From Moringa oleifera (Eukaryota > Streptophyta > Magnoliopsida > Brassicales > Moringaceae), in NCBI GenBank assembly GCA_021397835.1, contig JAJFZO010000433.1, positions 496,001-560,000 of the forward strand: a stretch of 64,000 bases of DNA, read 5' to 3'. Each line of letters starts with the position of its first letter. Positions within the stretch are counted from its first letter, which is position 1. This document shows, piece after piece, positions 47,209 to 60,902 of the stretch. Position numbers and translations under genes: made by a program. The notes beneath the pieces are model-generated. The model was not told the origin of the DNA and ran no database searches. It saw nothing but the letters and a program-made list of their open reading frames with translations.

Positions 47209-50200
47209 ATGGGGTTCATTTCAAGGAAGATTTTCCCAGCTTGTGGGAACATGTGCGTATGCTGTCCTGCTTTGAGGTCTAGATCTCGACAACCCGTGAA
47301 GCGGTACAAGAAATTGCTTGCTGACATCTTTCCCAAGTCTCTTGTGAGTAATTCCTGTTCTGTCATCTTTTTCTGATCTCTTGGTCTTGCATTAGGGTAA
47401 TATCTTCACAGTGTCCTGTTAGGTCATGAAAGGTTATGTTGATGCTTTCATTTTGGTTTCTGGTTTGTTTAATCTTAGCTTCAAGAGCTTTACAATTACT
47501 TTTGATATCACGGGTGGTTATAATGGGAACCTTTTAAGTATATATTCTGTACATTATGATCTTTTACTGCAGGTATTGTTCATGCTGAAATCATGTTGCA
47601 GTCCTTCATGGAAGACAAAATGCTTGTCTCCAGTAAAGGAAGTGATTCTGATTATATGTTTCCCCTTGCTAATATCCAAGGTTAAAAAGAGTTGGCATGT
47701 CTTCTTGCTGCTTCGATTTTCTTCTTTCCAATTGGGAAAATGAAAATGTAAAACCTGTTCTATGTTGCCCGTATGTACCATCATAATGCTGTCTTGCTTC
47801 TAGACATTATCCTAGGTGCAGAGGAAACTTGGTTAATCATCAATAATGTTCTTGATCCATGGTTAACTTGGGTCTTTCTGTTCATAATCATATTTTAGTG
47901 AACTATGTCCACTCAATTTCATGAAGTTAGGATGACAAAGTTTAAATCTGTGCTCTAACGCAGGATGGTCCCCCAAATGAAAGGAAAATTGTTAAGTTGT
48001 GCGAGTATGCTGCCAAAAACCCGTTTCGGATCCCAAAGGTTGTAACTCTATTATCTGTCTTATGTATTTACTGATTGGTGAAAGTGGTTTTTACTTGAAG
48101 AGTGGGTGACCATTATAGTATTGCTCACATTTCTGTTGTTAACAGATAGCCAAATATCTTGAAGAGAGGTGCTATAAAGAATTGAGATCTGAGCACATCA
48201 AATTCATCAATATTGTTACGGAGGCTTACAATAAAATGCTCTGCATGTGTAAGGAGCAAATGTGAGTCAGATATCTCATTATTGTATTGATCATTCTATT
48301 ATTGAATACCTTCCTAAAATCATAACCACACACTTGTTTAGCAACTATCCTTTATATGCTTGTCTCAAACTGTCACTTTCAACCACAATTTTTTGCATTA
48401 AGCTACTCATAGTTCAAATTGCCATCATTGACATTGCTATTCTCCTTTTAATTTGTTGTGTGAATTTTTGTCCTCTTAGAACTTAACAGGCTCTACTGGA
48501 CACTAGAAATCACCCAAAAAAAAAAAATCAAGTTAAAGAGGGTTGGTGCATTGATATGTATATGTAATCACAATTTTTTAATATATTTGACAGAATTGAC
48601 AGCAATATATTCTTGATAATTTGACCTTGTAATGCTGATTTACTCTTTTCAGGGCATATTTTGCTGTTAGTTTGCTCAATGTGGTTACTGAAATGCTGGA
48701 CAACTCAAAGCAGGATGCTACAAGGATGCTTGGATGCCAAACCTTGACAAGGTTCATTTATAATCAGGTAGAATTATGCTATAGTATGTGACTTTTTCCG
48801 GGCTCATGTGTTATAGAAGTATGCATATCATCGCTTTATATTGTTGTAATGGATGTGTTTAAGTGATTTGCTTTTAGTTATCTAATCCTGAAAGCATGGG
48901 TCAGCTGCAGCCTTTCCTCTTTTAATGGTTAATGGATTAGTTGATAGGTTTTTATGAAATGTCTTGTAGATTGAATACAGTATTTACTGTAATGGGCAAG
49001 CTAGTATCATTTAAGTGCTACTCACATTTTAACCTGGTTTATGAGCAGGCTGATGGCACTTACACCCATAACATAGAAAAATTTGTTCACAAAGTCTGCA
49101 AGCTGGCAAATGAGACTGGGGAAGAACATCAAAAGCAATGTTTAGGAGCAGCAAGCCTGCAGTGCCTTTCAGCCATGGTAGGCTCATTATTTTGAGTTTC
49201 TCCTTTGGTTTTTAATTTCTTAATGTTATGAGACCTAGTAATTTGAAAAAATATTACTATTCTTTCCAGACTTTCTGGTCTAGTGATGGATTTGTTAGGA
49301 TTTGAATCTGCATGGTGTTTAGTGTACTGATGTTGTGGACTTGGAATATCAATTGATATGTCTCTCCTTCCCAGGTGTGGTTCATGGCAGAGTTTTCATA
49401 CATCTTCGCAGCTTTTGATGAGGTTAGTGTGTTTCATTTACTTCTCTCAAGTTACTTTGTAGAAGCTATTCTGTTGTACTTTAAGATGAGCTAATAGAAT
49501 GAGTAGATCTTGCAAGAATGATGACCAGACAATATCATATGGTGATCTGACTAAATCCATGACATCCTCGTTATCTAGACAAGTGTCATGCTGAAGAATG
49601 GACCTAGTAGAAACAGCATTAGGAGCATGCATGCTTTTCAAATTTTGAATGAACAAGATCCACCCAATCTTGGATGGAATATCATTCATAATATCTTTTT
49701 GAACTAAAGATATGTGCTACAATTGATGTTCAAAGGTGTGAAAACAGCCTTCTTTTCTCCTTGGATTATTACTTATAATTCTGTGATCTAGTTAGTTGAT
49801 TGAGCTTAAGCGGAGCAGTCTGCAGAGGTACTACCATCAAGAATATGGCAAGTGCACAGCATAGCCCACTAGTTGGGTATGCAAATCAATTCGCAGATTT
49901 TGAAAAGTCTAATGTCTTTTATGGTTGTGATGCACTCATAAAGCATATTTTAAAAAGATGTGATCTCCATTCCTGTTGTTGATTTAAGTCATAATGACTG
50001 CTTTTATGGCATGTCTTGTGTACAAACAGAAGCTTTCTTTTGAGCGTTGCCTTTTTGCATGAGATGCATTATCTTTAATTTGTTGATATATCCAAACTGC
50101 AGATTGTACACGTCACTTTAGATAACTATGAACCTGATACAAATACTGAAAATGATAATGAGAGAGGGGAGCCACATCATAATTGGGTAGATGAAGTGGT

Positions 50201-53200
50201 TAGATGTGAAGGCAGAGGTGCTGTTACTGGTACTGATACCAGCCCTAATGGCATGATCATTAGACCTCGACCTTTAAAAAAGGATCCTTCTCTTCTGACA
50301 AGGTATAAATTCAGAAGCTTGTATAGAAAAGTTCTTGCATGATTATATGGATTTCAAACCCCTGCTTGAGGAAGTACTGAGAAAGTTTTTCTTACTTTTT
50401 CTGATTCCTGTTGTTTTTTGTTTTAGAGAAGAGACTGAGATGCCTAAAGTATGGGCTCAAATTTGTATTCAGAAGATGGTTGAATTGGCTAAGGAGAGTA
50501 CAACAATGCGTCATGTGTTGGACCCTATGTTTGCCTACTTCGATTCTAGACGGCAGTGGGTTCCACGGCAAGGGTTGGCAATGATAGTTTTGTCTGATAT
50601 GTCATACTTGATGGAGAATTCAGGTACTTCTTGCTCTGTCAGTAGCATTGTTTGCTTATTAACAACTCTATCAAACATTGATGAGTGTCTTGCAGCTACA
50701 TCCTTATGCATCTTAAGGTTACTTTTGATTCAGGGAATCAGCAATTAATTTTGTCTGCTGTGGTACGTCATCTGGATCATAAAAACATTGCTCATGATCC
50801 CCAGCTGAAGTCTTATGTGATACAAGTTGCTGGTGCTTTGGCGCGGCAAAACAGATCGGGAGCAGTGCTGGCAGAGATTGGTTTTGTTAGTGATCTGTGC
50901 AGGCATCTGAGGAAAAGTTTTCAAGCCACAGCTGAACCAGTTGGGGAGCAAGAACTGAACTTGAATATAGCACTCCAAAATTCTATTGAAGATTGCTTAC
51001 TTGAGATAGCAAAAAGGGTAACTTTTAAGCTTTAATAGTACATGTGCTTGGTGCTCTTATTTTGGTCTTGCTTGACATATGTATGCATGTTGTTCACTAG
51101 ATTGGTGATGCAAAACCACTTTTTGACATGATGACAATTACCCTGGAGAAGCTACCATCTGCTGGAGTAGTTGCTCGGGCAGCCATTGGATCATTAATGA
51201 TACTTGCTCATATGATTTCATTAGCATCAGTATCCTCCCAATCTCAGCAGGTGATGAATTTGATATGCTTTTACAATTATATATGTTATGTTCTTCACTC
51301 CTTCTTTTTTCTTATTTTTTTGGTTCAATAATATTTTTGTTTAAGCATGCAGACAAATTTGGAAGTACTTTTATGTAATAAAGTTGGTCAAGTGTACTTT
51401 GATGTAACACTTTTTTGTCTTGCTAGTAGGCTTTTGAGTAATCTTTTCTAACTCTTCTGAAGAGATTCTCCCGGGTCCATATGATGAAGGATTGGAACTT
51501 AATTTGGAACTTTTATTCTGGGGATTGTTGTCCTTTGCTTACTGAGCCATGATCTACCCATTCTCATGCAGGTGTTTCCAGAAGCCCTTCTTGTACAACT
51601 TTTGAAGGTAATGCTGCATCCAAATGTTGAGGCACGTGTTGGAGCGCACCGGATCTTTTCAGTTCTTCTCATTCCAAGTTTTAATCAATCGCAACGCGAA
51701 GTTGCTTCTGTGCGATCTGGTTATCTCTACGAGTCACGGAAATGGCGTTCAGATACTGCATCTGCATTTGCTTCTATTACAGCTCTACTCGAAAAACTCC
51801 AGGGAGAAAAGGATGGTGCTAAAAAAGGAAAGAATGGATATAACATTCACGACGAATTTAAAGGTTGGGACGCTGCAGAAGAAGAATGGAAACAAGGGCG
51901 TGGCCGCAAAAACTCCCCAAATTTTTACAAATTAAGGTCTATTATTGCTGGACAGACCAACATTGCTTACTCGGTAAGCAGTTTGTCTTCACAAGCAGGC
52001 CATTTGTGTTGAACCTACGCACCTGTAATCCATCCTACCAAGCCTGTGATATTTTCAACTGCTGTTGCTCTGTGCAGGAACCATATATTATGAAGCTCAG
52101 TGAAGATCAAATTTTGCAGTTGCTGTCTGCCTTTTGGATACTAGCCACCCTTCCTGATAATTTGCCTTCAAATATTGAAGCTATAGCTCATTCTTTCAGC
52201 TTAACACTAGTTTCTTTGCATTTGAAGGTGACATTTCAAACTTTGCTGAAGTTACTTGCTTCTGTCTTTTCAATTGTTCTGCTGTTGCTTCTGAACTTGG
52301 GTCTGTTTAGACGAAAAATTCAAAACTAAATTTGAATGGGAACCCAAATAACATGATGTTTTATAACATGTATTAAGCCTTGAGGATGATCCAATTTTAC
52401 CAAGAGATATTTTATAACATAATTTCATTTTTTTCTACCATGTGTTAGTATGATGATGAACATTTATTCAAATACTTGATGTTGCAGAACCCAAACGACA
52501 GCCTTGTGACCCGTTTCTTTCAGCTTCTTTTGTCCCTGAGGAACATTTCCTTGGACGCCAACAATGGTATTGGCAATGTCTTTAAAGTCATTAAATTTTG
52601 GAGAGATCTCACATGCAATTAATTATTTTTCTACATCGTTTCAGGAATGTTGCCTCCTGCATGCCGGAGATCACTCCTTGTCTTATCAACAGCAATGTTG
52701 ATGTTTGCTGCTGAGATATATCACATTCCTGATTTGAATGATTTGCTCAAGTCCTTAGTTTCAGATAATGTGCGTGTTCTTTTCCTTGCGATCTGTACTT
52801 TTACTATCACCTCTCACCTAAAGGTGCAGTTTCTGCAAGCACCCACCATGAAATTGAGGGATGCCAGCTGAAAATAAATGTTAGCTAACTCCTGAAATGT
52901 TTTGCTTTTGATGAATCCCTCATCAGAGTGCTCTTTCACAAATTCAGGTGGATCCTTTTCTGGGCATTAGCAATGACCTTCAAGTATATGCAAGGCCTCA
53001 GGCAGATATAAAAGAGTATGGATCGTTTTGCGATAATCAGCTGGCAGCATCACTACTCCTTGAATTACAGAAGAAAGTACATGAATCTGACAAGGTTTTA
53101 ATGGATATCATTGTTCAGAATTTATCCACCATTATTGAGGTTTGATATTCTACTATTGAGCTTCTGGAACCTCTGTGTTCGTGCATGCGTGTGTGTCTGT

Positions 53201-54336
53201 CTCTATCTAATCTCTGTTTTATGCTTGTTAAGCTGGAAGAAGATGACGTGCTGAAGCAACTGTCTGAACCATTCACACCTGATGATGCATTTATGTTTGG
53301 GCAAAGGCCAATTCTAGACTTGGACCACAGTCAAATGATTTCCCATTCGAAGGAGTCGCTATCCTTTGATGAGGTACTCACGTATGCCTATGTGCAGTGG
53401 TTATAGGTGTGGTTTGAGACAAAGAGCCATGACTTTTCAATACAGAATTGCTTCTCTCTCACAAAAAGGATCGTGTAATAATGTAAGAAAGACTGCCAAT
53501 ACTATTTATTTCTGTGTTCCAGGATGTTCCAATGAGTTCGTTAGTTGAAGATGATGTGACAAGTGAAGTCTCTGTCGCTGACCTCTCCCGCTTCATTCCT
53601 AGGATGCCCACATCTCCCTCCATCTCTCATGTTATTAGCATCGGGCAGCTTCTCGAATCCGTAATTTTTTCCCCCAACACTACCTTGTCATTTCCTTTCC
53701 GACATTTTTGCATACAACACATCTCTTCTGGTATTTTAATTGATTTCAAGTGGTATGATTTCAGGCTCTTGAAGTAGCTGGTCAAGTGGCGGGAACAGCT
53801 GTCTCTACATCACCCCTCCCATACAATACCATGGCTAGCCGGTGCGAAGCTCTTGGCACAGGCACAAGGAAGAAGCTCTCGAATTGGTTGGCCTATGAAA
53901 ATTATCAGACCAGAGGTGCAGACAAATCTTTGCCTGCCTCATTTCAAGATGGACTCATTGCACTTAGGAAGGTGAGCTTATCCAATCGGGTCATAGACCA
54001 AGTTTCAGATTCACTTACCTCTGCTATATAGCTATTAGGCACCGAAAGTAGATAATCTAGAGTAAACCTTTGTATTTTGCATGAAGTCACTCAGTCATGG
54101 ACTATCACACATTCTTGCTGGGTGCATGAGAGGTGTAGTACAAGGTCTATAGGTTTTATGGATGTATCTGTCTTTGTCTTTACACAATCGTGATTATCTT
54201 TTTGCTCCATTTCATGTGGATAACAAAGGACGATCAGGCTGTTAAAGGAGCTGCAATGCTGCAGGACCCATGCCTAGCTATGAGGTTGCCCCCTGCAAGC
54301 CCTTTCGACAACTTCCTTAAAGCAGCCGGGTGTTGA
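47209..54336 (+). CDS. SRL2: EFR3-like / SEMI-ROLLED LEAF 2-like armadillo-fold membrane adaptor
   Basis: Nineteen exons join to 996 residues: 47209-47343, 47964-48038, 48146-48261, 48653-48767, 49049-49177, 49375-49422, 50103-50302, 50427-50623, 50734-51017, 51101-51250, 51572-51973, 52078-52227, 52488-52566, 52645-52769, 52948-53139, 53233-53373, 53523-53660, 53765-53971 and 54229-54336. The N-terminus MGFISRKIFPACGNMCVCCPALRSRSRQPVKRYKKLLADIFP has the Cys cluster (possible palmitoylation) and basic patch of EFR3 proteins. A long helical-repeat body and a Ser-rich tail with acidic segments follow. EFR3 anchors phosphatidylinositol 4-kinase III-alpha at the plasma membrane; the rice relative SEMI-ROLLED LEAF 2 affects leaf rolling. 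The plant role of this copy is inferred from family only. The 680-base intron 6 holds two small frames without features. Confidence 0.9.
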
Positions 54337-56460
54337 AAATGAAGAGAAAGGCAGATGTATTTATGTAACCATTGATGTTTCTGTTGTGTTTTCTAATGGT
54401 TGTAAAGTCTTAGGTTAGTGTTAGACTCGAATTGTAGTGATCATTTCCAGGCTTTCATTGCCTGGATAACCTTAGGCACCTTCTTCTCTTTAACTTCAGA
54501 TATTGTTAGACAGGCATGCTGTGCAGTAATGATCATCCCTCTTTCTCTGTGATATTGCTGAGTCGCAGGCCATGATGTGATGAAATTCAAGGTTACCAGT
54601 TCAATTGTGGCTTGCAAATGGCATTACCATCAATGACGATAATAGGTTTATACCATTTCAATGTATGATCTTTTTTATTTTCCGTTAAAAGCTGAAAAAG
54701 ATGCTCTTACGAAAACTCACAATCTCTGCAACATCCTGATTTTTTACTGTGTTAGAGGATCTGAATTGATTTCCCTGCTTTTCAATCCGTTCCTTCGTCC
54801 TGAAATTGGTACAGTCCTTTCTCCAGAGCGGGCTGCACAAACTTGGGCTGTTGCAGCCCAAGCTGGAGCCCTGCAGAAATCAGTCTAGTTAACACCCTAG
54901 GAAATAGAAGCCATTTTTTCTTATTCTTTTATTGTTATTATTATTTTCTGGGTTGTAGGAGTTGAAGAGTAAAAGTCAAGACAACATTATAAGGTCACAG
55001 GGTCCGTCCGGAGGACCCTTCAATTCCCCTGAAGACAATGAAATTGCACACTGGACATAGCACCTCAACTCCACAGAACACCTAGTACCCTTTCTTAGTG
55101 GGCAGAGGTTGGTGGCTTTCCCCCATTAAACTCCAAGAACAGGCCCTATGAATTATTCAAACCCCTCTTTTCAATAATACCCATCTTTATCTCTCACTCC
55201 TCTATGCCTATCCTCCCACCCATCAGTATACCAAAACCGCCTGTAATTTATACTTTTACAAATAGATTATATAAAATAATAGTTTTTTAATTATTATATT
55301 ATTATAAAAATTAATTAATTATTTTATTAAATTACATATTTTTTGAAAAAACTCAAAGTATCTCAAATCAACAAAGAATTATTTAGGTATGACTGGGTTT
55401 CAAATGTTCATCTGACAGAACTGTTTAATAATTTTAAAAATATATTTTTGAATATGTGATGAATTGATATTTTGATATCTAGTTTATTTATTATTTGAAA
55501 ATTGAATTTCTTAATAATATATATACAACAGTTGAGAGAGTACAACCGAAGGGATTGATTGGAGTTGTTTGTTTGTTGAATTGTAGTTCTTTGTGTGTTG
55601 GCAAAATAAAGCAAAGCAAAGACAATGAAAGGGGCAATGTGGAGTCAAATCGGCATTGGTGACTTCCATTTTGTTGATCCATGAAATATCACTTCCAATG
55701 TTTTGTCTTTTTTAATGAATTGTCTCTATAACTTACTCCTCCTCATCGTCCCCTAACTCTCTCTTCTTTCTTTTCCATTAATTTTTAGCTAAAACTTGTC
55801 CATACAATATTTTTAGAGTTGTAATGGTTAGATCTTTGTTCAACATCATTTGGGTACTTAATTTTTATAGCACTTACACTTTTATTATTAGATATAATTC
55901 TTGACACCATGATAAGTATTTTTTTTATATAAATATATTTTTTATTATATTTTATTAATAAAAAGATACCAATATATATATATATAATGGATGATTGCAA
56001 TCTGTAGTCTCCTAGGGCGGTGCTGCAAATTTTACTTTGGATGAGGGAGGGGAAGATGAGGGCTAAAAACAAGTTAGACACGGCATTGATGATAAGCTTT
56101 GAGCTTTAGAGGATGCCTTAAATGTAGGGCTATGAGATTTTTGTACTAATTTGTTTGTTTACATATAAAAACAAATAATAGAAAGCAAGAATCATGTGAT
56201 TATGTACCATCTAATAACTTTGCCATGATGGGTATGGTTCACTATTCAAGATATGAAAATCTTAGTGGGCATTTAGGGCTGTCTCACCATTTTTAAGAAA
56301 GGAAGATTTGGAAATGCTAAAGGCTCACTTAGTCACCATTTTTCAGAATTTGGAATCTACTTGTGATTTCGATTCTTCTTCCTTTAGAGAAGATAAATAA
56401 AATTTTGACCTCTTAAATTAATTTAATATATATTTTTATTGACATAAGTTTTGCTTTTAA

Positions 56461-56600
56461 AATTTTATATTATTTAAAAATCATAATATTATGCAATATA
56501 TAAGATCTTAATTTTCTATATTTTGTTGGTATATTAATCTTTGGAGTGGCATAATATTATATTATTTAAAAATTATAATATTATGCAATATTATTTAAAA
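56461..56600 (+). repeat. Local direct duplication of an AT-rich ~36-base unit
   Basis: Two near-identical copies with core AATATTATGCAATAT, preceded by TTATATTATTTAAAAAT, lie about 96 bases apart (56462-56503 and 56557-56596). A single-base change distinguishes the shared part of the two units. Confidence 0.75.
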
Positions 56601-59600
56601 GCTTTATGTGCATAACTCTATGTATATATATAAAATATGAAGAAATGAAAATTTTTATTTTTGTTTGAGGTCACTAAAGTTGAAAACAATAGTATTAGTC
56701 AGGAAGGGTGTCCCACATATTTATGATAAATTATTCATTTTTAGAGAAGAAAAAATAAATCTTGTTTTACAATCTCAATCTTTGTGTTCACATAGAAATA
56801 TATGCACATAAAGTCATAAACCTATGGGGCTCCCCCTTTCATAAAGCGCATTTAATTCTGACCCTACACCATACAAATTTGTAAAGTTACATGATTCATT
56901 GTATCCATAACTTGGAAAAAAATAATATTTAATTAATTATAAACAACACAATTATAAAATTAATATATTTATATTTTAGTATATAATTCCATTTTTTTAT
57001 AAAAACAAAATATCATACACTTATGTTAAATAGAATTAATTTTAAAAAGTATTTTTATAAGTTATTATGTTAATATAAAAAATATAAATAAAAATTATCA
57101 TAATTATTTATTTTGTTAAATTATTACATGTGAACATCTTTTGAAAAGCTCAAAGTAGCTTAAATAAACAAAAAAAAAAAATCTAAGTTATACAAGTCTG
57201 AATAGCTTGTTTAAAATTTTTTATTAAACCCACAAATTAAATCTTTTTGATTTTCAACTTTTATATTATTTCAAAATTATTTTATAATAAATGGATCAAC
57301 TAAATTTTTTGATATTCTTAAATACACCTAAAAAAGATGAGTTAAATTAATATAAAGACATCTAGGAAAAATAAAAAAAAAACAATATCTTCTTGCACGT
57401 TGAGATTTAAAAAATATTATATATCATCATATTCACATCAAAATGAATTTAAATTTAATATCAAATTCACAGCAAAGCATTATTTAAAATTATGATAATA
57501 TTATATAATATGATATTCTAAATATTATATATATGTTAAATAATATTATAAAAAATTGTAACAAAATAAAATAGTTATAAAAATTAAAATAGATCATGTA
57601 TATGATGAAGTGTGTCTTGAGGAGCAAGGCATAGTGACATGAAAGTTTGATAAGAAAGGCAAATAATTGCATCCAAAAAGGTGGGGAAGTCTTTGTCCAT
57701 TTTGTTTATCTCTTGTTGGTAATTAGGGCTTAGTGCTTGGTGCTTAGCTAGCAAGCTTACTATCCTTTTCACCTTAAACACTTTTTTGTTTATCTAAGAA
57801 TCTTTCTATTCTCATCATTATTCATTTTTAACCTAAATTCTCTAGCCACTCTTTATCCACACACATTTTAAATGTGACATTATCAATAGGTCAATGCATG
57901 CATCTTCAACCCAACTTTAATCATCAAATTATTGGTCTTGATGATTTTGAAAAGAACAGAGAAAATTCAAGGGGAAAAATTCAAATTGAAAGCAAAATTA
58001 CGGAGATGAAGAGTAAGATCCACCTTGGATGTTGAAAAATAATTGTACAAGTCAAAGATTTGGAGCTACACAAATAGCCATCATTGATTACAATTTTGCG
58101 GTGCCCATAAGCTTTCTGGTGACAAATTGCGGCCAACATCGCTACTTTATAAGTATAATTTTAGAAATTTTCTTTTATCTAATTTTAATGAATGTAAACA
58201 ATATATCTTATATTTGATCGATTTTATGTTATAAATATTATTTATTTTAAATTTTTAATAACTATAAATTTATTTTTAAAATTATTTTTCATAATTTTAA
58301 AAGTATTTATAACATATGATCAATTAAATTTTTATATATTACTTAATAATATAGTTTGTGAACAATATTATAGAAATGTTAGTGCATGTATTATCTCCTT
58401 AATTACCTACCTAAACTTTTTTTTTTGGCTTTGTTTCAATCAAATATTAATTCTTTCGTGACAATCACATCTATACAAACATTTTTTCAATCAAATGTTA
58501 TTTTTCGTAACGTTACAATATTATTTTTAATCTTGAATAACAAATAAATTTCTTATATATATTGTAATGTTTTTTATCTTAATTTTCTCATTTTAATTAA
58601 AAAATATAAAATAAAAAAGGAGAAAATGTTAGAATTGGAGTGTGGTGATTAATTAGGAGACAAGAAACATGATCATATAGATAACAAGCAATAATCTATG
58701 AATTAATGAAGGCAAGATCATAGTGTTATATCTCAAGGAGACACTAAAATCATTGCCACTTTGCTCTATAACTCTCTTTTTCCTATTGAGATTAAAGTGC
58801 TTCACATCTTATTCCATAATTATTCACATTAATGTGTCGTTATCATGAATGATAATCACCCATTATACTCTTCATAGTAGTGATTAAGAGATTTGAACTT
58901 GAAATTTTGTCGGTTACCCTAACCTTTTCTTTTTTTAAAAAAATAATAATTAATGTCAATAAACTTATAGATAAAAGAGATTTTATCAGTGGATTAAAGC
59001 TTCTTAACCTTAAGGCATTAACATATGAATCATCAATTGATCCTCTAAGTTACCTTCGCTTGTTTTTTTTTTTTTTTTTTTTTTTGAGTTTGAGTAAACA
59101 AATGCTCCTTTTTCTTGTGATTTCTGGTTTATAGTTAATTTCCCATTAACCAAACAAGAGAAGGGAAAAGAATAGAGAAAAAAATATATATTTTAACTTT
59201 TGTGGTCCACAATCACAGATTGTTTTTTAATAAAATGTAAATTATCTATTCATCAAATAATAATTTTAGTCCCAATTAATGCATAAAGTAAAATTTTGAA
59301 CTTTTTTCTAGATCAGTATAAATAAATTTTATTATTAGTTTTATGTATTAATGATACTCAAAATTGATGACAAAAATTTTGTGTTGTAAGGTATTATTTG
59401 TTTTAAAATTAGTCGTTGTTGACATATTTATATGATTTCATTTTTTAAAAATTTTATTAATTTTAAAAAATGTGAGATTAAGATGCCTCCAAATTTTATA
59501 TAAAGTTTTTTATTAACAAATTTTTAATTGATATGAGATATTATTATATATATATTTTTAAATTTAAATATTTATTCTTATTAATTGTTTTTTATAATAA

Positions 59601-59759
59601 AAAAAGAAAGAAGTACACATATGAAGAGCAACCCATTATGGCTTACATTCCTATTCATTAACCTTCAACATGGGCATGATTGTACATAGAACACCTAGTT
59701 AAAAAAATTAAGAGAGAACAAAATGAGGAAATGGAAGTAAAGAGCATGAGGAGGAAGAA

Positions 59760-59819
<60 letters not shown>
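59760..59819 (+). repeat. 60-G homopolymer
   Basis: Sixty uninterrupted G sit in a purine-rich context (GAGGAAGAAG upstream, TTTGCTGG downstream). The open frames across it on the minus strand are poly-Pro artefacts. Its length is extreme for a plant genome, so biological expansion and an assembly or polishing artefact are both possible. Confidence 0.95.
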
Positions 59820-59821
<2 letters not shown>

Positions 59822-60067
59822 TGCTGGTGTTTGGAGGAGGGAAGTGAAGGGTGGAGAAGAACAGGATATGGCCACAGTGCGTAAAGGGCAATGCTGTGGA
59901 GGAGTCCACTTCTTTGCTCTAGTGGGCACCCACAAGTCACAGTGTACGCAGCCAATGACGAGATGAAAGCTGGCAACTTGTCATGTCACAGCTGAAGCTT
60001 TTGCTTTCTTTCATGGAGGACAGAAGCCATAGATATACATACACATTATAGATTAGACATTGACCTC

Positions 60068-60075
60068 TATAAATA
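60068..60075 (+). promoter_or_regulatory. TATA box, KNOX gene
   Basis: TATAAATA in CCTCTATAAATACGG. A start of transcription near 60100 would give a leader of about 800 bases rich in CT tracts before the ATG at 60903. Part of that leader could be an intron. Confidence 0.6.
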
Positions 60076-60138
60076 CGGGCTATATTCACTGCTAACAATA
60101 ATTCACAATAACAACAACAGCAACCAAAGCTTTTTTCT

Positions 60139-60177
60139 ATGTCTCTCTCACTTTCCTTATCATCTATTATCAAATGA
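60139..60177 (+). CDS. Possible upstream ORF 1 in KNOX leader (12 codons)
   Basis: ATG at 60139, Ser/Leu-rich 12-residue frame ending TGA at 60175-60177. It lies just downstream of the inferred start of transcription. It matters only if the leader is unspliced here; coding of a functional peptide is not claimed. Confidence 0.3.
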   Translation: MSLSLSLSSIIK

Positions 60178-60483
60178 ATCTTCACTGTTTCAGAGCGTGT
60201 GAGAACGTGCGGTGAGAGCCTCTGGTCTTCTTCTCTTTCTCTCTGTGCAAAAAGCTAGGTCCAACATTCTCTCTCTCTATCTCTCTCTTTCTTCTGAGGT
60301 TTTCTTGGAAAAGAAAGCGAGGTCTGGTCTTTTTCAAGTTGAACTTGAACTAAATGTGAAAACCCACTTTTTTAGCTCCCTATACTGCTCTCCAGACACC
60401 ACCTCCTTATCTAACTCTTACTCTCTCTCTCTCTCTCTTTCTCTCTCTCTGTTCGTTTTTCTGGAGGAATTTTGGCTTCAGTA

Positions 60484-60546
60484 ATGGCGGTCTCACGAAG
60501 TTTCCCTCATGCAACATGGGTTCACTCTGCTTTAGATCATGTCTAA
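60484..60546 (+). CDS. Possible upstream ORF 2 in KNOX leader (20 codons)
   Basis: ATG GCG GTC context at 60484 (TCAGTAATGGC, with A at -3 and G at +4, a good plant start). It encodes 20 residues and ends TAA at 60544-60546, about 360 bases before the main ATG. A strong-context uORF would be expected to lower translation of the KNOX frame. Confidence 0.35.
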   Translation: MAVSRSFPHATWVHSALDHV

Positions 60547-60842
60547 AAGATGATTTCTAGTGTTTCATATTCTCACGACTCCCTCACCATAGAACGTAGG
60601 CACTGTGGGTTATTGATTCTTGAAATAGGAACTCTTAAAGATCATCTCTCCTGTCTCTTCCGCTTTCTCTCTTGAATTCTTGAACACGAGGAGGTTATAC
60701 TGCAAGTCAACACCTCATCTCATAGTTTCAATCTGAAGCTGTAGAGACCAGACTGCATAGATCTTGCAAACAAGATTTCTGGTTAATTTGATTTCTCTCT
60801 TACTTCACATATAGTACTATACATACATCTTTAATTTCTGTG

Positions 60843-60845
<3 letters not shown>

Positions 60846-60874
<29 letters not shown>

Positions 60875-60880
60875 TTCTGT
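60846..60880 (+). repeat. CT microsatellite just upstream of the KNOX start
   Basis: An imperfect (CT)n tract ends about 25 bases before the ATG at 60903; a similar tract lies at 60418-60450. CT-rich leaders are common in plants. Confidence 0.8.
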
Positions 60881-60902
60881 GGGTGCTTGTGTTGAAAGGG
60901 AA

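Larger units (their letters stand above)
54337..60067. other. Large gene-free AT-rich spacer
   Basis: After the EFR3-like 3' UTR (to ~54600) the region is mostly A/T-rich (55240-55530, 56400-57560, 58180-58640, 59160-59620). It contains a local duplication at 56461-56600, a 23-T run at 59063-59085 and a 60-G run at 59760-59819. No frame carries a recognisable domain. The ~2 kb before the KNOX gene may hold its regulatory sequences; the mixed-composition segment 59830-60060 is the best candidate. Confidence 0.55.

Noticed and set aside
49447..49982. Two frames in the large intron 6 of the EFR3-like gene, considered as a retrotransposon fragment
   Set aside because: No protease, integrase or reverse-transcriptase motif and no terminal repeats; the flanking splice sites fit a normal intron.
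54661..54888. 75-codon frame after the EFR3-like gene
   Set aside because: Lies at or beyond the 3' UTR; composition and sequence show no domain, signal or homology that I recognise.
59658..59976. Three overlapping minus-strand frames rich in proline
   Set aside because: They exist only because the 60-G tract reads as poly-Pro; there are no domains or splice or start context.
60840..60902. N-terminal extension of the KNOX frame through the CT tract
   Set aside because: The extension begins at a non-ATG codon and encodes a simple Ser/Leu repeat; the first ATG is at 60903.
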